From Epiperipatus broadwayi (Eukaryota > Onychophora > Udeonychophora > Euonychophora > Peripatidae), in contig JAQFVV010012489.1 of assembly GCA_028023455.1 (NCBI GenBank), forward strand, positions 2,605,881 to 2,669,880: a stretch of 64,000 nucleotides of DNA. The letters are read 5' to 3'. A model generated the notes under the pieces. That model made no database searches. It had not been told where the DNA came from and saw only the letters and a list, made by a program, of their open reading frames with translations. The translations under genes were made by a program, and so were the position numbers. Below are positions 23,706 to 36,592 of this stretch, piece after piece; position 1 is the stretch's first letter; the number at the start of each line of letters is the position of its first letter.

Positions 23706-26440
23706 AAGTTAATGAGTTTGAAAGCCTTATCGAAGGAATGTATCTAAAAACAACCAGTAAATCTAAAAACATTGATAATGAAAGAAGCGCTAGCCTGAAG
23801 GCATCAGAGGACAGTATTTATAGCTCTGAAAAGTTTGAAAAAAAGCCATCTTTGTTGTAGAGAAGTGCAGTAAACTCTATGCATTTAAAAATCATAAGTT
23901 TGAATAGTGTTTCGATCATGGTGAAGGGCTAAAACATCAGGAATCTGGCTGCGGTTCCTGAAGTCCCCTGAAATCTTCAATGAAGCTGCTAAATTCTTTC
24001 CAGACAAATCATGCTGCCAAAATCAAATAAAATGCTGTTCAAGTAATCGACCAATGCATGCCTACTTTTTACCAATCTGGACATTAAAATAAGAACCAGC
24101 CCCGGAAGAAATGGGTAATATGTTTCCAAATGAATCTTAAACTTTCTGGCCAGTTTCAACTTTACTTTACACTCCCTTTAAGAGCTCTTTTCATTCTATA
24201 AATGTCATAATCTCTGTGTAAACTTACTTTTATTTATGCTATTATATCGTAATTCTCTCAACTTCTAGTCTTTAAACTTTCTCTTTTCTTACTTGGTGGT
24301 TCATTTATTATATTATATATATATTTGTGTGCTTTATTAATGTTGTTTATTTTTAATTATATGCCAATAATCTTTCGACTTGATGATCTCCTTTGTTTCC
24401 TTTGCCTTGTGCAAATAATAATATATTAATTCTAATAGTAATTCTCACCATTAGAACTAGATTTATACAGTTTGATCAATCATCGAGTCAAAAGAAATTA
24501 TTAAATGTGTGTTATTTTTATAATTGGCTAATAATAAATTATTAGCTCCGTTTTAATCTATGCCCCAGCTATTTTTTGTATTCACCAATATGTATTTATT
24601 CATATATAATCTTAAAATGTTTTTATTGCAAAAGGGCCAATAAAGGATCAAATATATTCTAATTCAACTTTGTTATTTTCTATTAAGATTCAGGAAGGGC
24701 ACGATGATTGGGGTGTAATTAATATGATTTACAAATGTGTTAAAATAGTTTTAGTTAAAAGCTCGTTTGACTTTAATTAAATTGATCAAGTCATCACGTA
24801 GAGCATTCTATCACTGGGTTTTATTTTTCAAATGGTGACTAGCAAGTCATCATCTCAACGTTGCTGATGTAGGGCTATCTTTCATTTCATTAGGTTGTCA
24901 GTGATAATATTTCTGTTATTTTAATTTATCGAGGAAGAAAGCACTTCTCCTCCGCTCATGTTATATTTGGAACACCAAAGCTCATAGTTATGACTTGGCT
25001 CTTTCCCATGTTCCCATCTACTTAAAGGGCAGTAAGACTTGTGAAATGCAACCCCATAGGACTTAGATCATTGACCAGCTATTGTCTTTCAATTTCATTT
25101 TATAGCTCATAATTCATCAGCACTGCTCTCGTTCCAGTAAAGCCTGCTTTGATGCTCGTAATTCGTGATGAAGTGATTTCAATTAAAGTTGAACAACTTC
25201 TCAGTTATTTCAAATTAAATAATTTTTCCAATAAAGATTAAAGTTATGCCCTAAAATACGTATCTTGCTCTTCATGAATGGATTTGCGAATATGAAAATA
25301 AATATCACATTCTTTCGTATAAAATTAGAGTAAAAATTTCCTTTACTAATGAATACCTTTATCTGCCTTTTATTTTCTTGTTGGGGGCATAAATATAGAA
25401 TTCCAAAATATTGCGTAATACTCATTGGCATATAATAAGGACCGCCACTCTTATTATAATTGTAAACTTTGTTTAAGGACTAGAATTAATTAATATAATC
25501 ATTATTAAAACAACAATTATTATTAAATATTTTCTAAACCCACTTAATGTTAATGCTCGCTGTCTGTGTTGGCACCCAAACATATACATATGATTCGATT
25601 TAAAAAAGTATCTTAAGTTAATTAATTATCCGATATTAGTGTCAGTTCAGGGATCTCTAATCCTCACCAACTGTTGAGCTAGTTTCTTGGCACATAGCAC
25701 TGTGCCGTCAATTTATACTAATCTGAGCTGGTGAGTTGGGTTTGAATTCAGTTTGAACCAGCTGAGTTTGGATCCAACTTACGGTTTAGGTGGTGGGTTT
25801 TTCAACTGGTACAATATATATATATATTTACAAAAATTATATTAACCAAGGAATTAATTTTTACTGATGGATTGACTTTAAATTCATTAGGTTCTTTCTT
25901 TAAAAATAACTAAGAGTTTGTTAAACATTTTCAAAAATTAAAGATAGCAATCTCTGATTCTACCCAGAGGGCAAATTGAGAGAAAAACATATATTTATGA
26001 AACAAAAACAGATATTATATTAATACAAATATAGTGTGCTCACATAAAAAGTAATACCTATAGCCATGACTTTAGTGTTCATGTAGTCCTTACATTTGGC
26101 AATTTCCAGTTTACTTTATAATTGAGCTTCTATGTGAAGTCTTATTAACATGGGCCTCGTTAAATTTGTCTTTTTTTGGGTCTGTAGCAATTCCACATAA
26201 ATGAAAAAAGAGAACATGTTGTCCATTTGGTTCTCCTCTTAAAGTTCCAGGTGAGATAGATATAGACAAAGACTCATGTTCTTGGTTGAAGGATTGGGGT
26301 TGAGACTACTAAAGGGGTTTTACCTCCTCATTTTCTTCCAGTGAAGGTAGGTCACATGGAGAAAGGTGATGCCTAGCTTTTAGCTGAACTTAGCACATAG
26401 TTTTTATTGTATAAACCATTTTTAGTGCTAACTTCATAGT
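23706..26440. other. Mixed AT-rich DNA with two less AT-rich patches
   Basis: Patches near 23740-24180 and 24930-25190 are less AT-biased than background but show no long open frame or known domain. They could be non-coding RNA, regulatory DNA or old elements. A TA run is at 25815-25830. Around 25725-25810, repeated GAGTT/GGGTTTGAATTC/GAGTTTGGATCC strings hint at a decayed B box, but nothing firm. Confidence 0.4.
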
Positions 26441-26449
26441 ATACTAAAA

Positions 26450-26760
26450 GCTGGATTAAACACTTCTGCCATTATATTAAATAGCTTAGTTAAGATACCT
26501 GCTGTATTATCCCACATCTTGGTATATGCTTCTGCTTCTTTCTTTTCAGCAGCTGGATTAAAACTTCACTGCTCTCTCTTCAACAGCTAAGTTAGGAATA
26601 CTTTCTTCTATTATCTTTTTCAGCAAAAGAATTAAGATTTCACTGCTCTCTTCAACAGTTAAGTTAGCAATAATTTATTCTATATTTTTTCAGCCACAGG
26701 ATTAAGAATTGACTGCTCTCTTCAACAGTTAAGTTAACAATAATCTCTCCAGACACTTGG
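26450..26760. repeat. Degenerate ~70-74-bp minisatellite
   Basis: Three clear units share GGATTAA..(A)CTT/ATTTCACTGCTCTC, TTCAACAGTTAAGTTA and CAATAAT..; CTGCTCTC falls near 26569, 26643 and 26713, giving periods of about 74 and 70. A fourth, more diverged unit (GCTGGATTAAACACTTCTGC) precedes them near 26450. Each unit carries a TTTTTCAGC start. No coding frame is kept. Confidence 0.75.
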
Positions 26761-26890
26761 GTATTATCACTTATTCACACCTCCACATATATATTTTTTA
26801 GAACAATCTTGCCCACTGGCCAATTATAATCTATATTTTACATGATAATTTTCATGACAACCAATTAAATAAATTGTATTTTAAATATAT

Positions 26891-26983
26891 TGTACTATTT
26901 CCATCATCTAATATATGTGTTGAATGTCTTTGGAAAAAAATTACATTTATTTAAATATTCCAAATACATGCCACTGTTAGTAA
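26891..26983 (-). mobile_element. MITE family R, one end (inverted)
   Basis: TACTATTTCCATCATCT is the reverse complement of the family end. The following TTGAATGTCTTTGG, ATTTATTTAAAT and ACTGTTAG align with the reverse complement of 3835-3922 along its whole length. Confidence 0.75.
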
Positions 26984-27254
26984 TAGATCATCAAACAAGA
27001 TAGTATATGCACAATGTTTTGAGAGGTATTATTCTCCCCTCTTCTTCAGGTATTGCTGGCCTGACCAGTGATAGTACTAGCATAGAATTTAGACCTGGAT
27101 CCTTAGATTCTTGATTATTAAATTTTAAAGTAGCACTTTGAGAATGCTTTATAAGCTTACAATATTTCTAATGTTTAAATAAAACAAAACACTTAATCAG
27201 TTTTATATTAAGTTTAATAAAATTTTAAATAATATTAACATATCTATACTTTAA

Positions 27255-28895
27255 CGATCGGGGAAGGAGACTTACGTATCTGCACTACGGGGCGCCATCT
27301 AGGCATTTGAACCTAGAAAAATTTATAAAGTAGGTAGATACGTAAGTCAAAAAAAAAAAAAAAAAATTTTTTTTTCCTTTTTTTAATTTTGCATCCGGTC
27401 GTTAGCCCATGTCACTAGCTCAGGGAGTAGCAGAGATTTTAAAACATTTATAAGTTTCAATAGACTTCTATTCTCAAAGTATATATTAAATATTTAGAAC
27501 AATAAAACAAAAGAAGCCACTGCCAGTAATTAACACACAAATAGATTTTTATTAACGCACATTTAAAATTGAAGATTAAATTTATTTTTAGATTTTAACA
27601 TTAATATTTTTTTTTTAAAAAATTTAAATTACTATTTTCAATAGATCGCACAGATTTGCTTTAAAATGTTGGGTATAGATCGCTTACATAGATTCCATGG
27701 TCAAAAACATTTCAAATAAACATAAATGATCAAAATACAAAATTATTGATGCCGACAATCGCAGAGGGAAACTTATAAGTAACCCAATAGTATTCAACCG
27801 TAAGATACTTGCGTTGTCACCAATAACTTAAAAGACATCCGAATAAATACATTTCGATACTCACCGTAAGGTATCATTATTTATCGAATGTCTATATATT
27901 TTGATCAAATATGAAAACCACAATATAATTGACCGCAAACGAATCCATGCAAGCGTCCATAAACAACTTTAAATTTAATACATTTTTAGTTAAAATATAA
28001 TACACACAAAAAAAAAGAACTGGAAATGATTGCTTAAACATTTACATAAAAAAAATATCAATAATTGAATTTGCATTCTTTAAGTCAGATAAGAGTTCTT
28101 ATTTTCAGTTATTAATTACTTGCAATTTTAGGAAAGTTATTAGATAGATACAATAGTTCATACTTTACGGATTTAATAGATTGAGAAGTCCATCTTCGTG
28201 ATCACTTTAGTAGATTTGTCCTTCTTTGAAATGAAACTGTGACTTGCCATGCATTTGGTCAGGAACTGTCATCCAGAGGCTTCAGCTGGTTGTCCGGAAA
28301 ATTAAATTTATTGCAGACTTCCACATCGTGAAAATCTGCAATATATCCGAAGTTATAACGATCTATTCATAGTCAGCTCTCAGATAACAATTATAATAAT
28401 AATTTGGCTTTTATATTTTTATTAGTCTCTTATCATTAGATCTTGAGATTCAACGAGCAAGACGTCACTAATCCATTCGTGTTTCAGTTATGGTCCGTGC
28501 TGTTATTTTCGTGTTTGGATTGGTCATTTAATTCCTTTGTATTCTCTTATCTGACCATTTAATTTATTTTACATGCCTCACGAGGTAGTTTGCTTTTGAA
28601 CAATCATTTAATTAATAAGACAATCATTTCCATTTTCTAAGACTATAGAAATCAACATTATTTCTATTTTTAAAATATCAATCTTTATATCTTTACTTTT
28701 ACAAAAAAAAATTACTTTCAAATATTTTTATTTTTTTAAAAGTTTTTAAAGTTGTCCATCATGCGATCTATATATATATTAAACAACTTTTAATTTTCAG
28801 TTTTTTAAGTTTTTTTCTTTTTAATAAATCAACTTTTATTTACGATCTTTTTATTTTCATTTTAAAATAATGTAACGGCATATATTCCGTTACAA
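27255..28895 (-). mobile_element. Family L element, copy 2 (LTR-like)
   Basis: On the minus strand it opens with TGTAACGGAATATATGCCG TTACA (palindrome near 28873-28897) and ends with GAGCTAGTGACATGGGCTAA (near 27395-27420), TCTAGGTTCAAA and TGGCGCCCCG (near 27292-27302). The last ~400 bp (plus coordinates 27255-27680) align with 4805-5190 of copy 1 over several blocks, including TGAACCTAGAAAA, ATTTATAAAGT, AACACACAAA and ATGTTGGGTATA. A 13-base inverted repeat GACTTACGTATCT/AGATACGTAAGTC flanks the GGCGCC site. No coding domain found. A poly-A/poly-T junction at 27353-27383 interrupts it. Confidence 0.65.
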
Positions 28896-29866
28896 TACTT
28901 TATATCAATATACAATTATTGTTTAAGTTATATATTAAAATTAAATACTCTACAAGAACACATTATTAATAAACCTATTAGATAATTTTGCATTTATAAT
29001 ATCCAATCATATCATTATATCAAATTAATAGTAGGTTTCTATTGGATATTTACTAAATTACAAACAACTAATCCTATCCACCTATTTTAAATTTCCTGTA
29101 AAGAAACTATTAAAATGGATTTTATGACAATTAAATTATATAAAATAATTATTGGCTTTTTATTTAAGTTAAAAATAAATATTAAGATTCAATAGTTGAT
29201 CAATTATATAATCTATCTCAAAGAAATTTAAAAATAATTAAGGCAGATCATTCTGACTAATGACAGAATAAAATCTGTCTGATCTTTATAACTGGACAAG
29301 ATAAGCAAGCTTTTAATAATTGCCCATAAACTAATGGAATTATTTATACAACTGATATTAACTTGCATTAAAAAAAAACAACAATTTTAATGTAATGACC
29401 ATATAAAATTTATATCTAATTAGGCCTAACAATAATTGTAAAATAAAATATACCAAGAATAGAACCCTATTTCACTTACCGATATTGGTTTGATTTTTAG
29501 ATTCGATTCAATGATGAAAAGAAAAATGAATTTTTTTTATATAGACAGCTCATTTTATCTTCTATAAATTTATTGTTATAAATTGGTTTGTATACTTATA
29601 AAACAATTAGACAAGTCTATCATATTTCAATTGGCTTAAAATTTATTAATTTATAATAAGAATTAATAATAATTTTAATAAAAAATTAAAAAAAAAAAGA
29701 ACATTGTATGCAATTGACTAAAATTATAGCCAGTTGAAAAGAACAAATAGTATGTCTGTTTAATGTATAATTAATTTGATAGTCTATTACTCTATAAAAA
29801 TCAATAACAAAAAATTATATATAAATAAATAAACATTACAAGCATAAAGCTAAACTAGTCAATATA
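28896..29866. other. AT-rich DNA with nothing recognised
   Basis: No repeat or coding match noted. Confidence 0.5.
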
Positions 29867-29971
29867 AAAATCAAAACTACCCCAAATCTAAAATTAAACC
29901 AGCTTAGGTTGTGTTTTAATATTATTTTTATGCTGGTCTGGTTTAATTTTAGATTTGGGGTAGTTTGATTT

Positions 29972-30013
<42 letters not shown>

Positions 30014-30027
30014 GGTGTGTGTGTGTA
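29867..30027. repeat. Hairpin element followed by TA/TG microsatellite
   Basis: The arms CTACCCCAAATCTAAAATTA (left, 29877-) and its complement (right, to 29972) extend about 37 bases with very few differences around a ~28-base centre. A TA run, then about 30 bp of TG repeats, directly follow. The hairpin has the shape of a tiny MITE. The microsatellite may have grown from its end. Confidence 0.8.
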
Positions 30028-31660
30028 TAACAAAATATGTGGTAGAACAATATACAATATAAATTGTTGGAGAAATTTCAAGATTTCTTCCCTGGTCTTT
30101 AAATAAAATATATAATTAAAATATGATTAAATAAAATTGACTTAATTCATCTATTGATATAGATTATAAATAATGGAACTAACATATAATTAATTGTATT
30201 TAAACTCTTTTATATGAATCTCTTTAATTTAAATTTTAAAATAAAAAAAAAACTATTTAAAAATACTGAGTGATGAATTAATTTATATCATCAAATAAGA
30301 GTTTAAATTAAAAAAATCTCTCCAATTTTTTATTGTGAATATAGCTCATCAATTAAGCTCTAAATACACATTGTTCACTCATAAATAAGTTGTATATTTT
30401 AAAATAAAGATAAACAAACATATATTTTCCTTTGAAATAACAAAATTATATATAACACATAAACTACATCGAAAGTTTTTATTTTTCCTTTTTACACACT
30501 ACATTCCATTACAGCTCACAGTTTGTTGTTTATGATCCCAAATGCAAAGAAATGATTCTTCTTGAGGTAGAAAAGAGATATGCATGAATAACAATAATTG
30601 AGGATTTGAATTCAATTATTTTTGTTTTTAAATTTTGATATTTTTTTTTCAAGTATATAAATATATACAACCTTTTAAAATAATAATTGCTTGGTTGATG
30701 CAAAATCTGCACATTGCCTGTATTATTTTTCTTTTTATTTGTAATGATATATGAAGAGAGTTTTTTCATTGATAAGATTCAGTTACAATCCAAATCATTA
30801 TTAAATGCTAACATTTTTTTCCATGTAATAAGGTGAAATTTCAATTACTCAACATCACATAGAAATTTAATTAATCAATCTTGTAAAATTCATTGATCAA
30901 AAAATGATATTAATATACACATCATGGGGTTTGTGTTTATAATAAATATATAGATGAAATCCCAGATTTTAATAACTGAACATTTTATAGCTTACTTGTA
31001 ATATAATGAATTTTGATGTTGTTTTTTTTAAATAATACATTCTGCCATTTTTTTTTGGAATTTCATTGAGCTGCACCAAATTAAATGGGCAGACAGTTTA
31101 AATTTTTATCCTTCCATTGTTTTAAAAATTAATCACTCTTAATATAAAATTGGTAATCTTTAAAGACAAATATAAAAGCATCTGTTTTAAGCAACAACAA
31201 AAATTATAAGAACTAGAGTTAAAGTGTTTCAGTTCTATTTATAACCACTCTTTGCAAATGTTAATGTTACTATGGCAACTGTTCAATTGTAATCAACGGT
31301 CACTCTTTGGTGTACACAAATTGTTTTTTACAGGAAGTAAAAATGAAGGCTTTTAGACAACATTTGATAAGATAAAAGAAAATCCCATTTTACAATTTCA
31401 ATATTATTTTTTTAATTTTCAACCAAAAACTAAATATTCACATGACATTTCTATACTTTCTAATGAATATATATATATTTAACATATATTTTTAATAATA
31501 TAAACTAATAAATAAACAAACATATATGAAATATGAAATATTTCATTTTGTAATAAGTTGTTATTGTGAATGTAATAACAAAACGGACAAGCAATAAATA
31601 ATAATAATGATTTTATTCAAGTGATTTATTTTATGATTCACTTAATAATTTTCTAGTATT
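30028..31660. other. AT-rich DNA with nothing recognised
   Basis: Short minus frame 30530-30769 is lysine/asparagine/isoleucine-rich with no domain. No repeat match. Confidence 0.5.
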
Positions 31661-31668
31661 TATTATTC

Positions 31669-31687
31669 ACACACGCTCTTCCGATCT
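31669..31687 (+). other. Sequencing-adapter-like string
   Basis: ACACACGCTCTTCCGATCT matches the 3' end of the common Illumina read-1 adapter (ACACGACGCTCTTCCGATCT) except for one missing G. The last 15 bases match exactly. Its G+C content is far above the surrounding DNA. The likely cause is untrimmed adapter built into the assembly, not biology. Confidence 0.8.
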
Positions 31688-31908
31688 CACATATATAAGA
31701 TTGACTACAACCAATTTATAATTTGATGATAATATTAATACTAAATAAGCATGCTGTTTGAATACTATGGTTACCATAGTTACTAGTTAACATTTATAAT
31801 TCAACATCTTTATTATTGATAAATCAAGTCAAATGAAATTAAATAAATTCAATAAACCTTTTTTAAAAATATACTGTATTTTACAGCTCTAATTAGGGTA
31901 AGTACAAT

Positions 31909-32984
31909 ATACACCTGGGTCTCTTTTTGCGCAGACTTATTTAACACGATTTTGAAGTTAGTGATTCATGTTTCACTGGAAGTCGAACTCCGATAATGCA
32001 CTATTACTTTAAATAATAAATTTTGCGCACTTATGTTATATTGAAAGTAATAGCACATTATTGGAATTCGACTTTCATCTTAGTAATTTCAATATTTTCA
32101 GTGCTTTATAATAGTAAGATTTTATGCAATAATAAAATTAAAATCATGATTTCCACATTTTATGTATACACACATTAAATTTTACAAGATTATAATGTAA
32201 ATTTATTCAAACATTGTGCGTATTAATTTGCATTTTAAATTACATTCTGTTTTTGCTTTTTAAAAAAGAACATAATCAACTATTAATCATTTAGTGTCCA
32301 CAAGTTTATTTTTAAAAGGTCAATAATAGCAGTGGGCACAATTAAATTTGACAATTAAAAATTAAAATCTGATTTTTAATTGTAATTAACAATTTAAAAA
32401 TTACTTACGGCAACTTGAAATTAATGTGATGTGAAATTTGATTTTTAAATGGAATTGAAAATTAAAGACAAAAATAAGAATTTAATTTTTAGTTGTTAGT
32501 TTCATAAACAATTAATAAAATCATCGTCTCAAAGATTAATTACTAATTATGTTGTCACCAGAAAACCATTGATACAACATGAGTGTGAAGTTGGCACTAG
32601 TTGTTTGCAAACAAATGTGTTTTTCGGCAAATAGCTATAATAATTAAAATGTATATAAAAAATGTAAATTACTGTATTGTAAATTATGCATAAAAATATA
32701 TTATTTTGAATAAAATTAAATATTATAGTTAAAAAAAGTTTGTCTTGTATCAATTTTTTTCAAATTTGAAATTTTTTATTAGTCATATTTTATTTCCATA
32801 TTTTTTTGTGTGCAAATTTTAAAATAATTTTACGTTGGTGCTTTGCTTTTATACGAATTTTGAAAAATCACAGACCACACACCCCCTTTTTCATTGTAAG
32901 TTACATCTATTTTTGCGCGATTTCGTTTGCGTGTGTTTTCTGAGGAACCTATCTATCACGTAAAACGAGACCCAGGTGTATATA
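31909..32984. mobile_element. TA-flanked TIR element of ~1.1 kb
   Basis: Ends in ATACACCTGGGTCTC (31909-31923) and GAGACCCAGGTGTAT (32968-32982), exact inverted repeats of about 15 bp next to TA dinucleotides, as in Tc1/mariner-type insertions. Both ends carry an inner GCGC-containing, less AT-rich stretch. An internal hairpin (31979-32077) has arms GAAGTCGAACTCCGATAATG with a near complement. No transposase frame is visible, so it is non-autonomous. The left third resembles 36593-36800. Confidence 0.75.
31979..32077. repeat. Internal hairpin of the TIR element
   Basis: Left arm 31979-32010 and right arm 32043-32077 pair over about 32 bases with a few mismatches; the inner arm ends are CTATTACTTT and GAAAGTAATAG. 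The centre is ~32 bases. Confidence 0.75.
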
Positions 32985-33033
32985 TATATAAAGAAAAACA
33001 ATGCACAACACTAGTTGAAATCTCTATAAAATA

Positions 33034-33171
33034 TTTTAAATGCCTTGTAGCTATATTACTTTCAGACACACTACCCCTATAGAGACATAAATGAATGATT
33101 TGCAAAATTCAAGCTTTTCTTTATTAAAGAAGGAATGTGACTAAAAGTAATATAGCTATGGGGCATTTCAA
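33034..33171. repeat. Hairpin of ~138 bp
   Basis: Left arm AAATGCCTTGTAGCTATATT then ACTTTCAG; right arm CTAAAAGTAATATAGCTATG then GGGCATTT. Arms of about 30 bases with a few differences, ~75-base centre. MITE-like. Confidence 0.75.
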
Positions 33172-33210
33172 ATGTGTACAGTTATGGAGTAACATCAATA
33201 AATACATTCT

Positions 33211-33302
33211 TGCTATTAAAAAGGTGAGAAGGTTGCCTTGACAGCAGTGAGAAATATTGATTACTATATTTACTGTGAATGTTTAGGTGGTGACTGGTTG
33301 GA
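33211..33302 (+). repeat. Dispersed repeat family D, copy 4
   Basis: AAGGTTGCCTTGACAGCAGT followed by a diverged core and TGGTGACTGGTTGGAATAT. A TA run (33309-33322) follows directly. More diverged than copies 1-3. Confidence 0.6.
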
Positions 33303-33504
33303 ATATAATTATATATATATATAATCTGTGTTTAATATATATATAAATAATAAATAAAAAACAACTAAATTACATAATTGTTTGTATGTAAATAAAACAC
33401 TATATATATAAGTGTATAATATATCAATATAATAAAATTAATTATTGTAGCCAAAACTTCATATAATCAAGAAACAGCCTTGACTACCAATATTTATAAA
33501 ACAC

Positions 33505-33532
33505 TATTTAAAGATGATGGAAATAGTCCAGT
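33505..33532 (+). mobile_element. MITE family R end fragment
   Basis: GATGATGGAAATAGTCCA at 33513-33530, preceded by ACTATTTAAA. Only the terminal part is recognisable. Confidence 0.6.
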
Positions 33533-34920
33533 ATATCAATACAACTAAAATACCATCATCAGAAATATTCAGGAAAACAGCCTTTAAAAAATTTTTAGAG
33601 TAAAATTCTCTTTAATAATCCTCTATAAAATAACACTAAAAAGGAAACATATGCCCTCTAATATAGTTAACCAAATAATTGGAAAAGATTTATTATGGTT
33701 TTATTTCCTGGTTTTATTCTTTAATCTTTTGGAATAGTGCCATGTGGGTCTTTAGTCAAATCATGTTTTTTTAAATTGCATTTGTACAGTTATCTATTGA
33801 AATATTTAACAATTTTTTTAATAGTAAACATAAAAAAGGCCAATAAAATGAACTAGTGACATAATGAAAATATTTTAATCCTGATCCATGTCTTTGATGG
33901 ACTTATTTCTCTATAATTCATTTTGTGAACATTTGTGAGATTACTTTAATAAAAAATTTGAAATAACTAAAAACATTATTTTTTATCAAGTTTATTAAGA
34001 TTAATCATTATGTATACACAATAATTATGTAGTAATTATTGAAAATCAAAAGTAAATATGATTACATTTTTATTTTATATGTATATGTTTAAAAATAGGA
34101 GCAATAACTTCTAGTGTAACATAAATAAAGAAAACAATAGCTTTCTGATCACCTCACTTTATGAATCTAATAGTTAATATGTAATTACTGGCTATGTGTT
34201 AAAATTTTTTGGGATATTCTAAAAATTATAAAGTAATTTTAATATTTTAAAGCATAATTTAATAGATTTTCAGAGGTTAACATTTAAAATACAAATTGCA
34301 AATAAAAAAGATTTTATTCATTCTTGAAAGACAGTTTTATTGAAATTGTTAAATGATATTTTACATTCTTTGCTCTTATTACAAACTCATTTTTTAAATA
34401 TTTGCAAAGATCAAATGTGGATTTTCTAATACAAAGTATATTTGTACCAGATCAAGTCCAATTTATTGAATTCTAAAATACAATAATGGTTTAATGTTAA
34501 AAATAAATACTGAATATTATTAAAAGTGATATAGAAAACAATAAAACTGTTGCAGTGTAAAAGAGCAAAAAAGAATAGATAAATGTCATTTTACTGACCA
34601 TAAAAACAGTTCATAAAGAAATGAATGTGAAAATATTTTAAAATAACTTATTTAAAGAAATCAAATATCTGTAATTCTGTAAAACAATATGAAAAATAAT
34701 TAATTGTGACATAAAAATATAAATGTGAATTGGTAAAAAAAATATTATAAAAGTAAAATATAAAATATTAAACAAAGTAGATAAAAACATAAAGAAATTG
34801 TTTGCAAAATTACATAAAATACCAAATGTATAAATGATAATTATGTTCTGATAATTGAAATGATAACAAAAGAATATTGATATTTAAGTAAGGTGAAAAA
34901 AACGAAATTATAAACATGCC
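33533..34920. other. AT-rich DNA with nothing recognised
   Basis: No coding match. It may include the lost 5' half of the RTE remnant that follows, but I could not recognise an endonuclease. Confidence 0.45.
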
Positions 34921-34924
34921 TGTC

Positions 34925-36150
34925 TTCTATTATTTTTATACAGATCATTACAATCATCAAGAGAGTACAATTCAAATCAACCAGAATAAGTTGGAATTAA
35001 AGTAATTATAAATTGCCATACTGTTTTGGATTTATAGAATTTAAAAAAGTATTTCCATAGTGATTAAAGCTTTGCAATAATGAAATGTACTCAGAAGACT
35101 GTCAAATTTTGAAGAATATTTATCAAAATGCAAGCAATAATTTAATTAAACCATCAAACATCACATGATCCCCATTTTTTATGTTTACACAAGCTGTTTT
35201 TCACAACTTCTGTGAAATAATTAAAGTACATGGTGACATTATGAAGGTAAATAAACATAAGAGTTTATATTACAGAGTAATTCCATATCTCCAAAACTTT
35301 TTCAGCAATTTTTTAGGAAATGCTGTGTGATTAAAATACAAAGATAAGGGAATAAAAACAAATGATAAAATTGAAGTTACATACATTTTAAAGATAATAC
35401 TACTTTTGTTTATGAGACTTCAGTGCCTCAACAAATTTTACAAGAATTATAAGATGAAAACAGAAAAATAGATCTGAAGATAAGTGCTAAAGAGATTAAA
35501 GTAATGGTAAGATCATTTCTCAAAAAGTAAAAAAAATAAAGATTGATAATAGTTATTTAAAAAAGTTATCAAACGTAAAATGCAATGGTTGAATAATTAA
35601 AACTGATGGAAACTATTGAATTTAATCACAAAATTAAAGATGGATGGATTGGTTTTGATAGAAAATAACTGAATATTTTTGAAAAAAGGTGCTTATGTAT
35701 TTGAAAAGGAATATTTTTGATAGATAAATTGTACAAAAGTTTACATTTAGATATGAAGTTTGGATGATTGATAAAAAAAGTAATGCTGAGATTTTAAATC
35801 ATACAGTTAAAGTATGAAAGATAAATGCTGAGAGTAATAAGAAGACATCAAAACTAATATCTGTGGATGAGAAAAACAAGCACCAATAATTTCATTGAAA
35901 AAAATAAGAATATGGAAATGTAACTTGTCTGAACATATTGTTTAAATAAATATGATTAAATGAACAATTAAATTTGTATTGGATCTTACAAAATTGTAAA
36001 ATACCTAGAAAGGGACTACATGTAGGTTGAATGTTGCTAATAAGAAAGTTTGCTGGAAAGATATGTCAAAAAGAAGTTATGGATAAAAACAAGGGATTAA
36101 ATGTGGGAATAACCATCATTCTAAAGCAAATTAATAATGGTTGAAAATGA
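34925..36150 (+). pseudogene. RTE-clade LINE remnant (RT and C-terminal region)
   Basis: Heavily decayed copy parallel to the RT part of 40820-43520. TCCATATCTCCAAAACTTTT (35284-35303) matches the same string near 42649-42668, which encodes the ISPKLF-like RT block. Translated fragments include FRYEVWMIDKKSNAEILNHT (near 35744-35803), equivalent to YEYEAWTLNRSAMQRLQTTQ of the better copy, and WIPRDY-like remnants near 36000. Upstream, GTACAATTCAAATCAACCAG then AATAAG corresponds to the QSG/EQAGF-like region. Stops and frameshifts occur every few dozen bases. An unrelated family A end (ATCACATGATCCCCATTTT, 35159) appears inserted in it. Confidence 0.65.
35155..35215. mobile_element. Family A end fragment
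   Basis: ACATCACATGATCCCCATTT, then ATGTTTACACAAGCTGTTTT, as at the outer ends of copies near 8190 and 52700 (inverted). No hairpin partner follows within 300 bp. Confidence 0.55.
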
Positions 36151-36592
36151 CAATTGTATGATTAAATGAGTAGATTAACATTTTTTAGCTATCTGAAAAA
36201 TTTTCAAGTGCTAACCTGCTTTAAACCTCATGTTATAAGTATGACACATTGATGCACTAATTATCTCATCATGTTATTCTAAAAATGATATCAAATAAAC
36301 AAAAAAATGGCTTGTTCAAATGAACACTTTTATTTTTAGTGACAATTATCTGTATTATTCATAAATTTGTATAAAACTATCTAGTGTCAAATATTTTGAA
36401 TATTATTACTTTTTACATTAAACATAGATGCATGTCTATACATATATATATAAGCAAAGATAGATTAAAATAAATAGCTAGTACTATCACCTGCATAAAC
36501 AAATGTGTTTCTTCTAACTACAAAAGAAAATAATAATAATAATAAAAAAGTTAAAGGTGACTTTTACGGAGTCTATATAAACTAATCTATAA

